Below, one piece after another: positions 41,501 to 53,647 of a stretch of 64,000 nt of DNA. Source of the DNA: Microglena sp. YARC. Taxonomy: Eukaryota; Chlorophyta; Chlorophyceae; Chlamydomonadales; Chlamydomonadaceae. The notes below the pieces were generated by a model. That model saw only the letters and a list, made by a program, of their open reading frames with translations, was not told the origin of the DNA and made no database searches. Within the stretch, counting starts at the first letter, position 1; each line of letters begins with the position of its first letter. The stretch lies in assembly GCA_022414725.1 (NCBI GenBank), contig CM039466.1, forward strand, positions 19,252,925-19,316,924, in the 5' to 3' direction. A program made the translations under genes and the position numbers.

Positions 41501-44500
41501 CCTTCTGGAACTTTCATGGACCAGCCAGTGGCTAATTTGACTTTTCCAGCTATCACCACACGGTGCAATTTTACTTTCCAGCTATGTGTTATGCCCCCTT
41601 CAACCGCCCCCCCTTGAGTTCGTGCCCGCATTTCGCACAATCCGTGCGTCCTTAGGACCCATGGTAGGGCACACCAGACTCAAATTTGGGGGATGCAAAG
41701 GACTTGAAAATGACCATAAACATTCCCAAAAGCTTCTCATACATACCACTTTCCATCCACAGTGGCCAATTTTACTTTTTCCAGCTATGTGCATGCCAAC
41801 CCCTTCAACCCCCCCCCGCGTGTCCGCATTCGCACAATTCTGTGCGTCCATAGGACCCAGGTGGGGACACCCAGACTCAAATTTGGGGGATGGGACTTTA
41901 AATGACGCATAAACATTCCCCAAGCTTCTCATACATACCACTTCCATCCACCCAGTTGCCAATTTTACTTTTTTCCAGCTATGTGCCATGCCAACCCTTC
42001 AACCCCCCCCTCGTGCCCGCGATTCGCACAATCCGTGCGTACTTAGGACCCAGGTAGGGCACACCAGACTCAAAATTTTGGGGGATGGGATATTCAGTGA
42101 CCAGAAACATTACGCCAAAAGCTTCTCATACATACCACTTACATCCACAATTAGCCTAATTTTACTATTCCAGCTATGTGCATGCAACCCGTTCAACCCC
42201 CCCCTCGTGCCCGCATTCGCACAATCCGTGCATACTTTGGACCCAGGCAAGGGCACAGCAGACTCAAAATGTTGGGGGATGGTTTTCTCGGACTTTAAAT
42301 GACCATAAACATTCCCCAAAAGCTTCTCATACATACCACTTTTATAATCCACAGTGGCCAATTTACTTTTCAGCTATGTGCATGCCAACCCCTTAACCCC
42401 CCCCCCCCTAGCGCCCGCATTTCGCACAATCCGGCGTTACTTAGACCAGGTAGGGCACACCAGACTCAAATTTTGGGGGATGGGACTTGAATGAGACCGA
42501 TAAACATTTTCCCAAAGCTTCTCATACATACAGACTTTCATCCACAGTTGCCAATTTTACTTTTTTCCAGCTGTGCATGCCAACCTTCAACCCCACCCTT
42601 GTGCTGCATTCGCACAATCCGTGGTGCCTTAGGACGCAGGTGGGCCACCTAGACTCAAATTTGGGGGATGGGATCTTGGAAATGAAATAAACATTCCCCA
42701 AAGCTTTTCAACCTACACTTTCATCCCACAGTTGACCAATTTTACTTTTCCAGCTATGTGCATGCCCAAATCCCTTAACCTCCCCCCCCCTTCGTGCAGC
42801 GCATTCGCACGAATCCGTGCTACTAGGACCGGTAGGGCACACCAGAACTCAAATTTGGGGGATGGGGATTTTAAAGTGACCAAACATTACCCAAAAGCTT
42901 CTCATACATACCAGTTACATCCACATTAGCCTATTTTACTTTTCCAGCTATGTGCTAGCCAACCCCTTCAACCCCCCCCCTCGTGCCCGCATTCGCACAA
43001 TCCGTGCGTCCTTAGGACCCAGGTAGGGCACACCAGACTCAAATTTGGGGGATGGGACTTGAAATGACCATAAACATTCCCCAAAAGCTTCTCATAAACA
43101 TACAGTTACCATCCACATTAGCCAATTTTACTTTTCAAGCTATGTGCTTAGCCAACCCTTCAACCCCCCCCCCTTGTGCCTGCATTCGCACAATCCGTGC
43201 GTCCTTAGGACCCAGGTAGGGCACACCAGACTCAAATTTTGGGGATGGGACTTGAAATGACCATAAACATTCCCAAAAGTTCTCATTACACCTACCACTT
43301 TCATCCACAGCTTGGCCAATTTTACTTTTCCAGCTATGTGCATGCCAAAGCAACCCCTTCCACAAATCCTCCCCCCCCCTCGTGCCCGCATTCGCACAAT
43401 CCGTGCGTCCTTAGGACCCAGGTAGGGCACACCAGACTCAAAATTTGGGGGGGACTGTTAAATGACCATCAAACATTCCCCAAAGCCTCTCATACATACC
43501 ACTTTTCATCCACAGTTGCCCAAATTTTTTAACCTTTTCCAAGCTTGGCTATACGAAACCCTTAACCTCCCCCCGCCCCTGCGTGCCCGATCCACGATCC
43601 GTGCATTCCTCAGGTAACCCCAGGTAGCGGCACACCAGACAACATTTGGGGGATGGAGTTTCAGGTCCAGGAAACCATTACCCAAGGCTTCTCATACATA
43701 CCACTTTACATCCACAGTGGCCAATTTTACTTTTCCAGCTATGTGCATGCAACCCTTCAACCCCCCCCCTCGTGCCCGCATTCGCACAATCCGTGCGTGC
43801 CATACTTAGGACCCAGGTAGGGCACAGCAGACTCAAATTGGGGGATGGGACTTAAATGACCTAAACATTCCCCAAAAAGCTTCTCATACATACCACTTTA
43901 ATCCACAGTTGCACCAATTTTACTTTTCCAGCTATGTGCATGCCAACCCTTCAACCTCCCCCCCTTTGTTGCCTGCAATATTCGCACAATCCGTGCGTTC
44001 TCCTTAGGACCCAGGTAGGGCACACCAGACTCAAATTTGCGGGGATGGGACTTTGCAACATGAACCATAAACATTCCCCCAAAAGCTTCTCATACTAACC
44101 CTCTTCATCCACAGGTTGCCAATTTTACTTTTCCAGCTTATGTGCATGCCAAACCCTTAACCCCCCCCCCTCGTGGCCCGCATTCGCACAATCGGTGGCG
44201 TCTTAGCGGCACAATATCCATTCACACCAGACTGTCTCAAATTTGCCCAGGATAGGGGCACACTTAGGACCAGCTCAAAATTGGGGGATACCCAAGCGGC
44301 TTCTCATCAGTGTTTACCAGCCAGAAACATTAAACGCTTCTATACATCATGTGACACACCAAAGCCTTAACCCCCACGTGGCCCGCCAACGCCTTCACAC
44401 TTCAGCATCCCCCGTCCCTTCAGGACCCCGCATTCGCATTAATCCACACCAGCACCTCCAAGTAGGGTTCAGGTCCAAATTTGGGACTGGGATGGACTAT

Positions 44501-46399
44501 CAACATTGACTAAAGCAATTCCCAAACACATACCACTTTATATCCATACATGGCCTTTAATCCAGAACATCATTTGCCAAGTCTATCTACAGGTGCATGC
44601 CAACCCCTTCAACCCCCCCCTCGTGGCCCGCATTCGCACAATGTGTGCGTACTTAGGACCTGGTGGCAGTTAGCTCCCACCCTCGTGCCCTCAAATTCCG
44701 GCTGGTACTTTCCAGACCATAAATATTACCCAAAAGCTTCTCATACAATCACACTTTTTCATCCACAGTGGCCAACTCTTTACTTTTCCTCAGCTATTGT
44801 GCATGCCAACCCCTATCATAGGGATTTCATCGTGTGCCGTAAATATTCCGGCTACATCAGACCCTTTCTATCTTTATGCCTTTTCCAGCTATGTGCATGC
44901 CACCCCTTTTTCAACCCCCCCCCTGTGTGCCGGGCTATTCGCACAAATCCTGTCTCGGCGAACTACCTTGGACCCAGGTAGGTAGCACAGACAAGACTCA
45001 AAATTTTGGGGATTGCGGACTTTAAATGACCATAAACATTCCCCAAAAGCTTCTCATACATACCACTTTCATTCCACGAGTGGCGCTAGTTTTACTTTCT
45101 CCGAGCTATTGTGCATGCCAACCCCTTAACCCCCCCCCCCTAGCGCCCGCAATTCGCACAATCCCGTGCGTACTTAGGACCCAGGTAGGGCACACCAGGA
45201 CTCTAATTTGGGGGATGGAGACTTTAAATGACCATAAACATTCCCAAAAAGCTTCTCATACATACCACTTCCATCCACAGTGGCCAATTTTACTTTTCCA
45301 GCTATGTGCTGCCAACCCCTTCAACCCCCCCCCTCGTGCCTGCATTCGCACCAATCCGTTTGCATAGGATAAGCCGTTTTACTTTGTTAATAGGACCCCC
45401 AGGAACTAATATGAAAGCCATCACCACGCGCCAAGGAGACCCTGCTCAATGTTGTAGAAGGGATGGGACTTTATGTAAGTTGAAGGGAATGACCATCAAC
45501 ATTCCCCCAAAAGCTTAATAATCATACATTATATACCCACTTTCAGTCCACAGTGGCTATTTTTTACTTTTTCCAGCTATGTGCATGCCAACCCTTTAAC
45601 CCCCCGCCCCCCCGCTTAGCGCCCGCGATTCGCACCGAATCCGCTGCGATCCTTGGGAACCAGGTAGGGCCACACCAGAATCATATTATAGGAGAGAATG
45701 GGACTTAAAAATGACCAATATTAAAACATATATCCCAAAAAGCTTCTCATACATACATTTTAATCCACAGTCGGCCTAATTTGACTTATCCGCTATGTGC
45801 ATGCTAACGCCCTTCAACCCCCCCCTCGTGCGCCTGCAATCTCGCACAATCCGTCGCGTCTTTAGGACCGAGGTAGGGGCAACCAGACTCATTTGGCGGG
45901 ATGGGGAACTTGAAATGTCCATAAACATTCCCAAAACGCTTCTCATTAATACCACTTTGCACCACATGCGCAATTTTATCTTTTCTTTCAGTTCTATGTG
46001 CATGCCAACCCCTTTAACCCCCCCGCTCGTGCGCATTCGCACAATCCGTGCCGTACTTAGGGCCCAGGTAGGGCAGCACGCAGACTCAAATTTGGGGGAT
46101 GGATTTCAGTGAGCAGACATTACCCCAAAAGCTTCTCAATATGACATACACTTACATCCAAACATTAGCCTATTTTAATATTCCAGCTATGTGCATGCCA
46201 CCCCCTTCAACCCCCCCTCGTGCCCTAGAATTCCGCAATCCGTGATACTTGGGACGCAGGAAGGGCACAGCAGACTCAAATTTGGGGTAATGGGACTTTA
46301 AATGACCATAAAATTCCCAAAAGCTTCTCATACCTATCCACTTCCATCCACAGTGGCCAACCTTTAACTTTCCCAGGCTATGTGCTGCACCCCTTACCC
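38520..46399. repeat. 195-bp satellite array, about 40 units, noisy sequence
   Basis: CAGCTATGTGCATGCCAACC recurs every 190-200 bp (38755, 38953, 39148 and so on). Each unit also holds CGCATTCGCACAATCCGTGC, TTAGGACCCAGGTAGGGCAC, and AAAGCTTCTCATACATACCA. Single-base insertions and deletions are frequent and increase to the right (43.5-46.4 kb, scrambled at 44.2-44.6 kb). The pattern is that of unpolished long reads. The array runs into the gap. Confidence 0.95.
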
Positions 46400-47399
46400 N
46401 NNNNNNNNNNNNNNNNNNNNNNNNNNNNNNNNNNNNNNNNNNNNNNNNNNNNNNNNNNNNNNNNNNNNNNNNNNNNNNNNNNNNNNNNNNNNNNNNNNNN
46501 NNNNNNNNNNNNNNNNNNNNNNNNNNNNNNNNNNNNNNNNNNNNNNNNNNNNNNNNNNNNNNNNNNNNNNNNNNNNNNNNNNNNNNNNNNNNNNNNNNNN
46601 NNNNNNNNNNNNNNNNNNNNNNNNNNNNNNNNNNNNNNNNNNNNNNNNNNNNNNNNNNNNNNNNNNNNNNNNNNNNNNNNNNNNNNNNNNNNNNNNNNNN
46701 NNNNNNNNNNNNNNNNNNNNNNNNNNNNNNNNNNNNNNNNNNNNNNNNNNNNNNNNNNNNNNNNNNNNNNNNNNNNNNNNNNNNNNNNNNNNNNNNNNNN
46801 NNNNNNNNNNNNNNNNNNNNNNNNNNNNNNNNNNNNNNNNNNNNNNNNNNNNNNNNNNNNNNNNNNNNNNNNNNNNNNNNNNNNNNNNNNNNNNNNNNNN
46901 NNNNNNNNNNNNNNNNNNNNNNNNNNNNNNNNNNNNNNNNNNNNNNNNNNNNNNNNNNNNNNNNNNNNNNNNNNNNNNNNNNNNNNNNNNNNNNNNNNNN
47001 NNNNNNNNNNNNNNNNNNNNNNNNNNNNNNNNNNNNNNNNNNNNNNNNNNNNNNNNNNNNNNNNNNNNNNNNNNNNNNNNNNNNNNNNNNNNNNNNNNNN
47101 NNNNNNNNNNNNNNNNNNNNNNNNNNNNNNNNNNNNNNNNNNNNNNNNNNNNNNNNNNNNNNNNNNNNNNNNNNNNNNNNNNNNNNNNNNNNNNNNNNNN
47201 NNNNNNNNNNNNNNNNNNNNNNNNNNNNNNNNNNNNNNNNNNNNNNNNNNNNNNNNNNNNNNNNNNNNNNNNNNNNNNNNNNNNNNNNNNNNNNNNNNNN
47301 NNNNNNNNNNNNNNNNNNNNNNNNNNNNNNNNNNNNNNNNNNNNNNNNNNNNNNNNNNNNNNNNNNNNNNNNNNNNNNNNNNNNNNNNNNNNNNNNNNN
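46400..47399. other. Assembly gap, exactly 1000 N
   Basis: A round-number run of N directly at the end of the satellite array. Its true length is unknown. Confidence 0.99.
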
Positions 47400-47632
47400 T
47401 GCATTTGTTGTGTGCTTTGGCAGCTGTTGTTTTGTTAGCATCCTGGAATCAACTTCTTTAGCTATTCCACTAGCGTCGCTTCTCTCCCTCGATCATGTTC
47501 TCTCCAAATTATGCCAAATAGCCTCACCTTCCACTATCCCCCTGCTTCTCCCTGCTCAGCATTGACTTGGTGCCCCCCCATCCCAATTCCTTCCCCGAAC
47601 ACCACACTCACACACACTTGACCCCCCCTTAC

Positions 47633-47990
47633 CTCTTTCTGAAGGTCCTTCTACCGACCTTTGAGGAGAGGATTTGGTGCTGGTAGCTGTGGAAGCAGCC
47701 CATCACAACCTTCTTTAGCTGCTCCTCCCGTTTCTCACTGCCCAATACGCAGAGCTTATGCACCCCACTGCATCTCTTCATAAAAACGTGGCTATCTCCT
47801 CATCGTCCCTCCCGCCTTGATGTGCCTCAGCAGGCGTGCTACACATTGGGGGTTGGGGGGCTCAAGTGGGGCCCATCCACCCCACTGGGCATCCGCTACG
47901 TACCCAACCCCTATCCTTCTAACCCCCCTTACCTCTTTCTGAAGTCCTCAACTTCGACTTTGCATTAGACAGATTGGCATCTGCTTGCTG
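47633..47990 (-). repeat. E11 3'-edge duplications (2 extra copies)
   Basis: CTTCAGAAAG|GTAAGG occurs at 47633 and 47933, each preceded (in minus sense) by sequence related to the 3' half of E11. The longer copy also reads SEKREEQLKKVVMGCFHSYQ. Confidence 0.6.
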
Positions 47991-48017
47991 GCTCAGCTGA
48001 CCCCCCCCTCCCCCCCC

Positions 48018-48048
<31 letters not shown>

Positions 48049-51000
48049 ACCCCACACAGCTACACACGCTTCACCCCCGCTACCCCTTCTGTAAGGTCCC
48101 TCTACGGACTTCTGGACGGGAACGTTGCATTGTTGCTTGGTAGCTGCTGCACAGTCCATCCTTCTTAGCTTCTCCATCGCCATGCCCTGCATCTGCTTCT
48201 GCCACTGCTCAGCTGTGCTTGCCACGTCGTGCAGACGCCGCTGCTGCTCGTCGCTTAAATCGTTCGACGGAAAGAGAGATGCCTCTGAATGCGTTGGCCA
48301 ATTTCCGCGAAGCTTGCTCCAACGCTCAGGGACGATGCGTGTTTGGTAGTGTGTCGCGTGTTGTGGGGGGGGGGGGGGGGGGGGGGGGCGCTGTGCTGGT
48401 GTGCGTACTTGTTGGTGTAGTGGTGTTGGCTGTGTTGTTGATGACAATTAAAAGAAATCGTTTGACGGAAAGAGGGATGCTTTGGAGTGGCGTTGGGCCG
48501 ATTTCACGAAGCCTAACCTGCATGGCGATGGTGGTGGTGGGGAAGTTGTGTAAGTGGTAATGTGGGCTTGTTGTGTTTGTGTGTGCGATTGAGGTGGGGG
48601 TGGGTGCCGGGGGTGGTGGTGTGGGGGTGTTGGGGGTGGGGCTTGTTTGGTGTGGTGGTCTGGACCAGTTGCCCGTGCCCGTGTCCTGGGGCTGTTGTGG
48701 TGGTGGTAGATAAAAGCAATCGTTTACGGAAGAGGGATCCTCTGAAGAGCGCTTGGCCAATTTCTCACGAAGCTCTCCTACCTGCAGGATGTTGTTGTTG
48801 TTGTTGTTGTTGTTGGTGGTTGGTGTGGGGGCAGGCGGGGCTGTTGTAGTGGTGGTGGTGGTAGTGTTGTTGGGCGGTTAGTGTTGCAGATTAATATAAT
48901 CGTTTACAGAAGAATGGATGCCTCTGAAGTGGCGTTGGCCAATTTCTCACTAAGCTCTCCAACCGCCAGGTGAATAAATTAATCCATTCCTTAAAAAACA
49001 AATGATTATTTATTTTAAAGTTGTACTTTAATTAAATAAAATAAAGAAATAAATTAAGCTATATGTGACAGGCGAGCACTGCGTGTGCTAGTTCCCCCGC
49101 ATTACATAGAAATCACCTACACCAGCTACAATAAAAATGATAGCACAGCACAGGCACAAAGGAGGTGGGGGGTGGGGCAGCCCAGGTTTGCTAGAAAGAT
49201 GCCAAAACAAACCTGTGCGCTGCATGTGCCCAACATTCTTCCCTGCCTCAAACTTGGATACCCTTCAGCTATATACTTTGTACAGTGGTCAATTGATTTG
49301 GGGGTTTGGGGTTCGAGTGTTATTGGGGGGGCGGGGGGGGGGGCAGGCCCAGGTTTGCTAGAAAGTTACCCAAAACACACATGTGCCCAACATTCCTCCC
49401 TGCCTCGACCCTGATACTTTCAGCTATATACTTTGTTTACATGGCAAATTGGTCAATTAGTTTGGGGTGTTCGGGTTTCGGGTGTTGGGGTGGGGGGGGG
49501 GGGGCAAGCCCCTGCGGACCAGGTTCTGCTAGAAAGTGCAGAAACAAACCTGAGCCTGCGTGTGTCCGACATTCTTCCCTGCCTCGACTTTAGTCGTGTC
49601 CAGGTCTTTCAGGGCTTGCGCCAGTTGTTCTTGCACTATGCTCAGCTCCTCGCTGGCCAAGGAGGAAGGGGGGCAGTGTGACTTGGCCCCCGGGTGAGGC
49701 CAAGCCAAGACCACTGGGTCCAGCTAGGCCAGATTCCCTGGTGGGAGTGGGTCCGCCCTGAGGTGCTGGCTGAGGTTCGGGGGTGGGGTGCTCCGTTGCG
49801 CTGCTGCAGCTGAAGTGAGCGGATGTACTCTGTGGTGGTGTGGTGGTGTGGTTGGGTGTTGGTGTGCTGTGTGGGGGTGGGTGTTTCCGATGCGCTGCTG
49901 CTGCTGTAGTGAGCGGATGTTACTCTGGCAGTGGGTTGGTTGGGTGGTTGGGGAGTTATGGTGTTGTGTGGTTTGGTGCTGCTGCTGATGTGAGCGGAGA
50001 TAATCTGCGGTTGGTGTGGTTGGTGCTGCTGCTGAGGTAAGCGGAGATAATCTGCGGTTGGTGTGGTTGGAGAGGTTATGGTGGTTGGGGTGGTTGGTGC
50101 TGCTGCTGATGTGAGCGGAGATAATCTGCGCGTTGATGTGGTTGTGTGCGTTGGGAGGTTATGGGTTTGGTGGTTAGTGCTGCTGCTGTGCAGTGAGCGG
50201 ATTACTCTGTGGTTGGGCGAGGTTATGCTGGTTGCGGGTTGATGCTGCTGCTGTAGTGAGCGATGCTCTGTGGTGGGTATGGTTGGGGAGTTATGCCGTT
50301 TGTGGGGGTGGTTGATGCTCTGCGGATGTTACTCTGTCGTGGTGGTGTATGTGAGGTTAGCGGCATGTATGTAGTGAGCCGTGCGGGGTATGGTTGGGGA
50401 GGTTATGCTGGTTGGGGTGGTTGATGCTGCTGCTGTAGTGAGCGGATGTGCTCTGTGGTGGGTATGGTTGGGGAGGTTATGCTGGTTGGGGTGGTTAATG
50501 CTGCTGCTGTAGTGAGCGGATGTACTCTGTGGTGGGTATGGTTGGGGAGGTTATGCTGGTTGGTGGTTGATGCTGCTGCTGTAGTGAGCGATGTACTCTG
50601 TGGGGTGGTTGGGGGTTATGCATGTTGAGTGTTATGCTTGGCTGCTGTAGTGAGCGGATGGTGTGGGTATGGTTGGGGTGGTTATGCTGGTTGCGGCGTG
50701 GTTGATGCTGCTGGCTGTAGTGAGCGGATGTACTCTGTGGTGGGTGCGGTCTATGGTTTGGAGGGTATGTGGTCGGGGTGTTTCGGTCTTTTGGGTGGTT
50801 GGTGGTGCTGCTTAATTGAGCGGATGTACTATGTGGTGTGAGTGGGTGTGGTTGGGTTGGTTGGTTGGTGGTGTGGTGGTGGTGGGTTTGGTTGGGGTGG
50901 TTGGGTGGTTGGGGTGGTAGGTGGTGGGTGTGGTGGGTGTGGTTGTGCTGCTGCTTAAGTGAGCGGATGTACTCTGTGGTGGTGTGGGTGGTGTGGTTGG

Positions 51001-53616
51001 AGAGTTGTGGTGGTTGGTGTGGGTTGATGCTGTGCTTGAGTGAGCGATGTATCCAGTGGTTGGGGTGGTCGGGGTGGTTGGAGAGGTTGTGGTGGTTGGT
51101 GTGGTTGATGCTGCTGCTTGAGTGAGCGGATGTATCCAGTGGTTGGGGTGCTTGGGGTGGTTGGAGAGGTTGTGGTGGTTGGTGTGGTTGATGCTGCTGC
51201 TTGAGTGAGCGGATGTATCCAGTGGTTGGGGTGCTTGGGGTGGTTGGAGAGGTTGTGGTGGTTGGTGTGGTTGATGCTGCTGCTTGAGTCTGAGCGATGT
51301 ATCCAGTGGTTGGGGTGTGGAGAGGTCTTGGTGTTCGTTGTGGAGGTCGGGATGTATCAGTGGTGGTGCTGGAGAGGTTGTGGTGGTTGGTGTGGTTGAT
51401 GCTGCTGCTTGAGTGAGCGGATGTATCCAGTGGTTGGGTGTTGGGTGGTTGGAGAGGTTGTGGTGGTTGGTGTGGTTGATGCTGCTGCTTGGAGTTGGCT
51501 GCTGGTTGGAGAGGTTGTGGTGGTTTGTGTTGATGGTGTGGTTTGTGTGGTTGGTGTGGTTGGTGCGGGTGGTGAGGTTTGTCTTGATGGTGTTGGTGTG
51601 TGGTTTGTGTGTTGGTGGGTTTGTGTGGTGTGCCGTTGGTGTGTGGTGGTGTGGTTTGTGCGGTGGTGTGGTTTGTGTTGATGGTGTGGTTGGTGTGGTT
51701 GGTGTGTTTTGTTGTTTTGTGTGGTTTGTGTGCGTTGGTGTGGTTGGTGCGGGTGTGTGGTTGTGTGTGGTGTTTTGTGTGTTTGTGTGGTTTGTGTGGT
51801 TTGTGTGGTTGGTACGGGTGGTGTGGTTTGTGTGGTTTGTGTGGTTGGTGCGGGTGATGTGGTTTGTGTTGATGGTGGTGGTTGTGTGGTTGTGTGGTGT
51901 GTTGGTGCGGTTGTCTTCCATGGTGTGGTTGGTGTGGGTTGTGGTGTGTGTGGTTTGTCGTTGATGGTGTAGTTTGTCGTGTGTGTGGTTGGTGCGGTGT
52001 GTGGGTGTTTGTGTTGATGGTGTAGTTTGTGTGGTTGGTGTGGTTGGTGGTTGGTTGGCTTTGTGGTTGGTTGGGTTGGTGTGGTTGTTTGTGTGGTTTG
52101 TGTGGTGGTGTGTGATGTGTGGTTTGTTTGTACTTGATGGTGGTTGGTGTGGTTGGTGTTGATGGTGAGTGTGGTCAGTGGGGTGAGGGTGCAGGTGGTG
52201 AGGCTGGTGCTGGTGGTCAAGAGGTGTGATTCTGCAGTGGGCTGATGCAGGTGGTATGGTTGAAAACAAACAATATAATGGCGACGGCAACATGATAATC
52301 AGTCGCACCTGCAGTTATTGCCTCTTGTATGTGTATGTGTGTGTGTGTGTGTGTTACGCTGCTTGTGATGTGTGTGGTGTGTGTGCTGGTGGGAGGTGTA
52401 GGGGGTCTGGTGGGAGACATCAGTCTCGCCAGCAGTGCGATTGCCGGCCTTAGTGAGCTCGTTGACCAGCTGGCAGTGGTTCAGATGAAAACAACAATAG
52501 AATGGCGGACGGCAACATGATAATCAGTTGCACTTGCAGTTATGCCTGTATGTGTGTGTGTGTGTGTGTTTGTGTGGTGTGTGTGCTGGTGGGAGGTGTA
52601 GGGCGTCTGGTGGGGGACATCAGTCTTGCAAGCAGTGCGATTGCCGGCCTTAGTGAGCTCGTTGACCAGCTGCCCGTGGTTCAGTTGAAAACAACAATAG
52701 AATGGCAGACGGCAACATGAACATCAGTCGCACCAGCAGTGCGATTGCCGGCCTCAGTGAGCTCATTGACAAGCTGCTGGTAGTGCGGTTAAAAACATAA
52801 ATAGAATGGCGGGCGTCGAAATAACATCTGCCTCACCTGCACTAACCAACACCCACACCACCCGCACCAACACACACACCAACCTGCAGTGCGATTGCCG
52901 GCCTAAGTGAGCTCATTGACCAGCTGTCGTTGGTCTGGTTGAAAACATAAATAGAATGGCGGACGGCGAAATAACATCTGCCTCACCTGCACCAACCTGC
53001 ACCAACACCCACACCACTTGCACCAATCACCACTGCCACCACACCCGCACCAACCTGCAGTGCGATTGCCGCCTCAGTGAGCTTTTGACAAGCTGCCGGT
53101 GTCTTCTAGTTCGGATCAAAGGTTAACCTCATGTTTGCGCCACACTCCTTGGTGGTGGTGGTGATGTTGTTGGTGTGTTGTGCAAGTGGTGTGGTTGGTG
53201 TTGATGGTGAGTGTGGTCAGTGTGGTTTGCGTGGTGGTGCGGGTAGGTGTGGGTGGTCAAGTCTGGTGTGGTTGAGGATGCGAGTGGAGCGGTGGTATGG
53301 TTTAGGGCATAAATAGACTGGCGGACGCAACATGGACATCAGTCGCACCAGCAGGCGATTGCCAGCCTCCAGTGAGCTCATTGACCAGCTGCCGGTGGTC
53401 CTCTAGTTCGGATCTAAGGTTAGCCTCACGGGCACCCCATTCATTGCCCATCTCCTTTCGGAGCTCGTCCTTGCTGCGTTCGTTTTCTGCGCTCAGGGTG
53501 CGGGACAGGGACAGCAGGCGCCTGCACACACGGGTGGGGTGGGGTGGGGTGGGTGGGTGGCGCTCAGGTGCGGGAAAGTGACAGGTGGCGCCTGCACATG
53601 TGTGTGTGTGTGTGTG

Positions 53617-53647
<31 letters not shown>

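Noticed and set aside
38520..46399. Coding satellite: minus-strand peptides such as FESGVPYLGPKDARIVRMRA
   Set aside because: The consensus unit has a stop in every frame or needs a frameshift per unit; open stretches change frame with random indels.
46170..47461. Frames of 336-423 residues across the gap
   Set aside because: They are made of N bases.
50812..52308. 498-residue minus-strand open frame (Thr/Pro/His-rich)
   Set aside because: It is produced by low-complexity G/T repeats on plus, with no exon-like content apart from exon-edge copies; neighbouring frames are equally open.
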